This document shows, one piece after another, positions 30,354 to 30,589 of a stretch of 30,589 nt of DNA (its first letter is position 1; each line of letters begins with the position of its first letter). Below the pieces are notes generated by a model. It did not search any database, was not told the DNA's origin, and saw only the letters and a program-made list of their open reading frames with translations. The stretch spans positions 1-30,589 of the forward strand of contig CAWULT010000049.1 in assembly GCA_963923455.1 (NCBI GenBank), written 5' to 3'. Position numbers and translations under genes: made by a program. The DNA comes from CAWULT01 sp963923455 (GTDB lineage Bacteria; Acidobacteriota; Vicinamibacteria; Vicinamibacterales; UBA2999).

Positions 30354-30589
30354 TGGCGAACCAGACGCTCGTCGGCTCCAACTACGTCCCGCCCGATCAC
30401 GTCGCCAAGGTCACCGGACGCGCCAAGTACGCCGAGGACTTCCGCGCCGAGGGCATGCTGTTCGCGAAGCTGCTGCTGAGCCCCATGCCGCACGCCCGCG
30501 TGCGCAGCGTGGACGCGAGCGCCGCGCTCGCCATGCCGGGCGTCAAGGCCATCCTGCGCGCCAGCGAGGTACCCGACCAGAACGGCGGC
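30353..30589 (+). CDS. Molybdopterin-dependent hydroxylase large subunit (5' part)
   Basis: The first 79 codons of a xanthine-dehydrogenase-type large subunit, cut by the right edge. The visible part is the a/b hammerhead N-terminus: VPPDHVAKVTGRAKYAEDFRAEGMLFAKLLLSPMPHARVRSVDASAALAMPGVKAIL, where conventional members have the same VTGxAxYxxD and SPxxHAxI blocks. It has no signal peptide, so it presumably rides on the Tat signal of the small subunit. The order begins as in CoxL/XDH rather than the permuted IorB type. Its substrate is determined by residues beyond the window. Confidence 0.92.
   Translation, partial: MANQTLVGSNYVPPDHVAKVTGRAKYAEDFRAEGMLFAKLLLSPMPHARVRSVDASAALAMPGVKAILRASEVPDQNGG

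Noticed and set aside
1..30589. tRNA or rRNA genes, CRISPR arrays, insertion sequences, phage genes
   Set aside because: I saw no cloverleaf with CCA-like ends, no regularly spaced repeats, no transposase or integrase motifs and no terminal inverted repeats with target duplications.

Overview
This is a very GC-rich bacterial chromosome segment with 26 recognisable protein genes, no RNA genes, no CRISPR array and no transposase. I infer an aerobic soil or sediment Acidobacteriota, most likely Vicinamibacteria-like. The reasons are the GC content, two planctomycete/acidobacterial-type DUF1587/1592/1595/1588 cytochrome proteins with a DUF1552 partner, Tat-exported VOC proteins, exported quinoproteins, and three copies of a secreted family of unknown function. 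No marker gene confirms the phylum.

Layout. 1-2058 (-): secreted DUF1592-type cytochrome, cut by the left edge. 2271-4208 (+): asparagine synthetase. 4322-4903 (-): exported DinB-like protein. 5206-6039 (+): DUF4159 protein whose 3' end overlaps a CtaA/COX15 heme A synthase (6014-6991, -). Upstream of ctaA on the same strand lie a monoheme cytochrome c'-like protein and a sugar-phosphate isomerase-like TIM barrel. 8675-9730 (+): first copy (A) of the unknown 'DPDLxG' family. 9761-11065 (-): PDZ-less HtrA-like protease. 11167-17288 (+): a co-directional run of Tat-exported esterase, MmgE/PrpD protein (5' end interrupted by an in-frame TGA), SnoaL-like protein, DPDLxG copy B and a PQQ cytochrome of the polyvinyl-alcohol-dehydrogenase type. 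17364-19078 (-): beta-barrel protein and LLM flavin oxidoreductase. 19270-20277 (+): exported two-domain VOC protein. 20281-21090 (-): DPDLxG copy C. 21284-21484 (-): cold-shock protein. 21783-24843 (-): PQQ sugar dehydrogenase and secreted ankyrin protein. 24897-28633 (+): DUF1592 cytochrome translationally coupled to DUF1552. 28726-29547 (-): Tat-exported VOC protein. 29748-end (+): Tat-tagged [2Fe-2S] subunit and the start of a molybdenum hydroxylase large subunit.

How they fit together. About 19 of 26 products carry Sec or Tat signals and many are redox proteins (c-hemes, PQQ propellers, [2Fe-2S]/Mo). The region reads as a periplasmic oxidation and degradation island feeding electrons to a respiratory chain that uses heme A. 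The substrates cannot be read from the sequence. The best candidates for something undescribed are the DPDLxG family (three divergent copies in 12.5 kb, one beside a quinoprotein cytochrome), the ankyrin/DUF1592/DUF1552 unit sharing a 53-bp divergent promoter region, and the 11167-17288 gene run.

Expression signals. One near-consensus sigma-70 promoter is present (29681-29709). Several genes have a -10-like hexamer so close to the start codon that leaderless transcripts are likely. Most gene ends carry strong GC hairpins without a U-tract.
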